Assembly (NCBI GenBank): GCA_040954595.2
Contig: CM082586.2
Location: 11,098,001-11,162,000 of the forward strand
Reading direction: 5' to 3'
Origin: Balanoglossus misakiensis
Lineage: Eukaryota; Hemichordata
DNA: 64,000 nt
The notes beneath the pieces are model-generated. The model worked only from the letters and a program-made list of their open reading frames with translations. It searched no databases and was not told the DNA's origin. Shown piece by piece: positions 63,570 through 64,000 of this stretch; position 1 is the first letter of the stretch; each line of letters begins with the position of its first letter. Position numbers and translations under genes: made by a program.

Positions 63570-64000
63570 AAAACGAGCTCTGGAAGAGTTCATGGTTTCA
63601 AAAAGCGGGCCTTGTTTAGGTTTACCCACATTAACCCATAATAAAAACATGGAACGGGCATAGTCGTGACTTTCTTTTACAAAATCGTTCCAGCCAGGCA
63701 CAACATGAACTTTCTGGTGAAACTTACGTCTAATGGTATCTTTTGCAGCACAATTCAATGCGTCCACAATACTACTATAACAAGTATCAATTGCCTGTAA
63801 ATGCGAAGGGTCTGTACAGTTCACATTAGTGCAGAATAACTCTTCGGATAAATTAATCTTATCAATCTTGGCTTTGGTACAACCGGTGTAGGCGGATATA
63901 TTCTGCTGTGACAATTTTTTCCAATCAACTCGAAAATTACATTGCTTGAAGGAACTACTGCTGAAGCTTTCATCAGCAGAAGTGTTGAAATGAACCTCTA
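63570..64000 (-). pseudogene. LINE polyprotein fragment 1: region before the RT, open at the window edge
   Basis: In-frame from 63998 down to the stop at 63567-63569. It includes SEELFCTNVNC and VPGWNDFVKESHDYARSMF, followed by LLWVNVGKPKQGPLFETM. This kind of sequence, with a PGWN-like motif and a W..GKP.GP-type segment, is commonly found between the endonuclease and RT domains of LINEs. No ATG defines a start and the frame is open to the window end, so the protein continues outside. The terminating TAG sits inside a conserved stretch (ARF before it, YALRACKK after it) and is best read as a mutation of a sense codon. Confidence 0.75.

Larger units (their letters stand above)
60967..64000 (-). 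mobile_element. Decayed non-LTR retrotransposon (LINE), 3' part, cut by the window edge
   Basis: Read on the minus strand from the right edge, fragments of one polyprotein appear in the order expected for a LINE: linker, RT fingers, palm with motifs A, B and C (YADD at 62534-62545), thumb, C-terminal tail, stop at 61078-61080, then a 3' end with aataaa (60981-60986) and an attattatt tail (about 60967-60978). Lesions are a stop at 63567-63569, a frameshift at about 63005-63024, a stop at 62741-62743, and a 795-bp MITE in the last part. The APE endonuclease expected upstream would lie beyond the window. The clade (Jockey, CR1, RTE or Rex type) cannot be fixed by eye. The copy is non-functional. 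Confidence 0.88.

Overview
This is eukaryotic, almost certainly metazoan, nuclear DNA. There are no bacterial-style operons and no intact host gene. About 57.5 kb of the 64 kb is one AT-rich tandem satellite. The remainder is retrotransposon and DNA-transposon sequence. A Penelope-like element with a GIY-YIG endonuclease, a YADD non-LTR reverse transcriptase and a TTAA-flanked MITE together suggest an animal genome, perhaps an aquatic invertebrate. The species cannot be named from this sequence.

Layout: (1) 1-35418 is a head-to-tail satellite with a basic unit of about 78 bp and about 27% GC. It is organised into higher-order blocks that are themselves duplicated at about 265, 839, 916, 1255, 1275, 3255-3257, 4171, 13840 and 20339 bp. 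(2) 35419-37948 is a 2530-bp Penelope-like insertion inside the satellite, bounded by a 13-14 bp target-site duplication. It consists of two overlapping 5'-truncated copies head to head, giving 1078-bp inverted arms around a 110-bp centre. (3) 37949-60082 is the same satellite resuming in the same orientation, with tandem blocks of 265, 1825, 1931 and 1220 bp. (4) 60083 to about 60960 is non-satellite flank with a decayed repeat of about 245 bp and no recognisable gene. (5) About 60967-64000 is the 3' part of a decayed non-LTR retrotransposon on the minus strand, running off the right edge. It carries two stop codons, one frameshift and a 795-bp TTAA element with perfect 128-bp terminal inverted repeats.

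No genes here act together in a pathway. The sequence records a history: the satellite existed, a Penelope-like element inserted into it, and the array kept being rearranged by block duplications. In the flank a LINE inserted and a MITE inserted into the LINE; the LINE also acquired point lesions at times that cannot be ordered against the MITE. The most informative results are the Penelope target duplication and inverted structure, the exact reading-frame continuity of the LINE across the MITE's TTAA site, and the nested duplication hierarchy of the satellite. All comparisons were made by eye, so block boundaries are approximate unless called exact.
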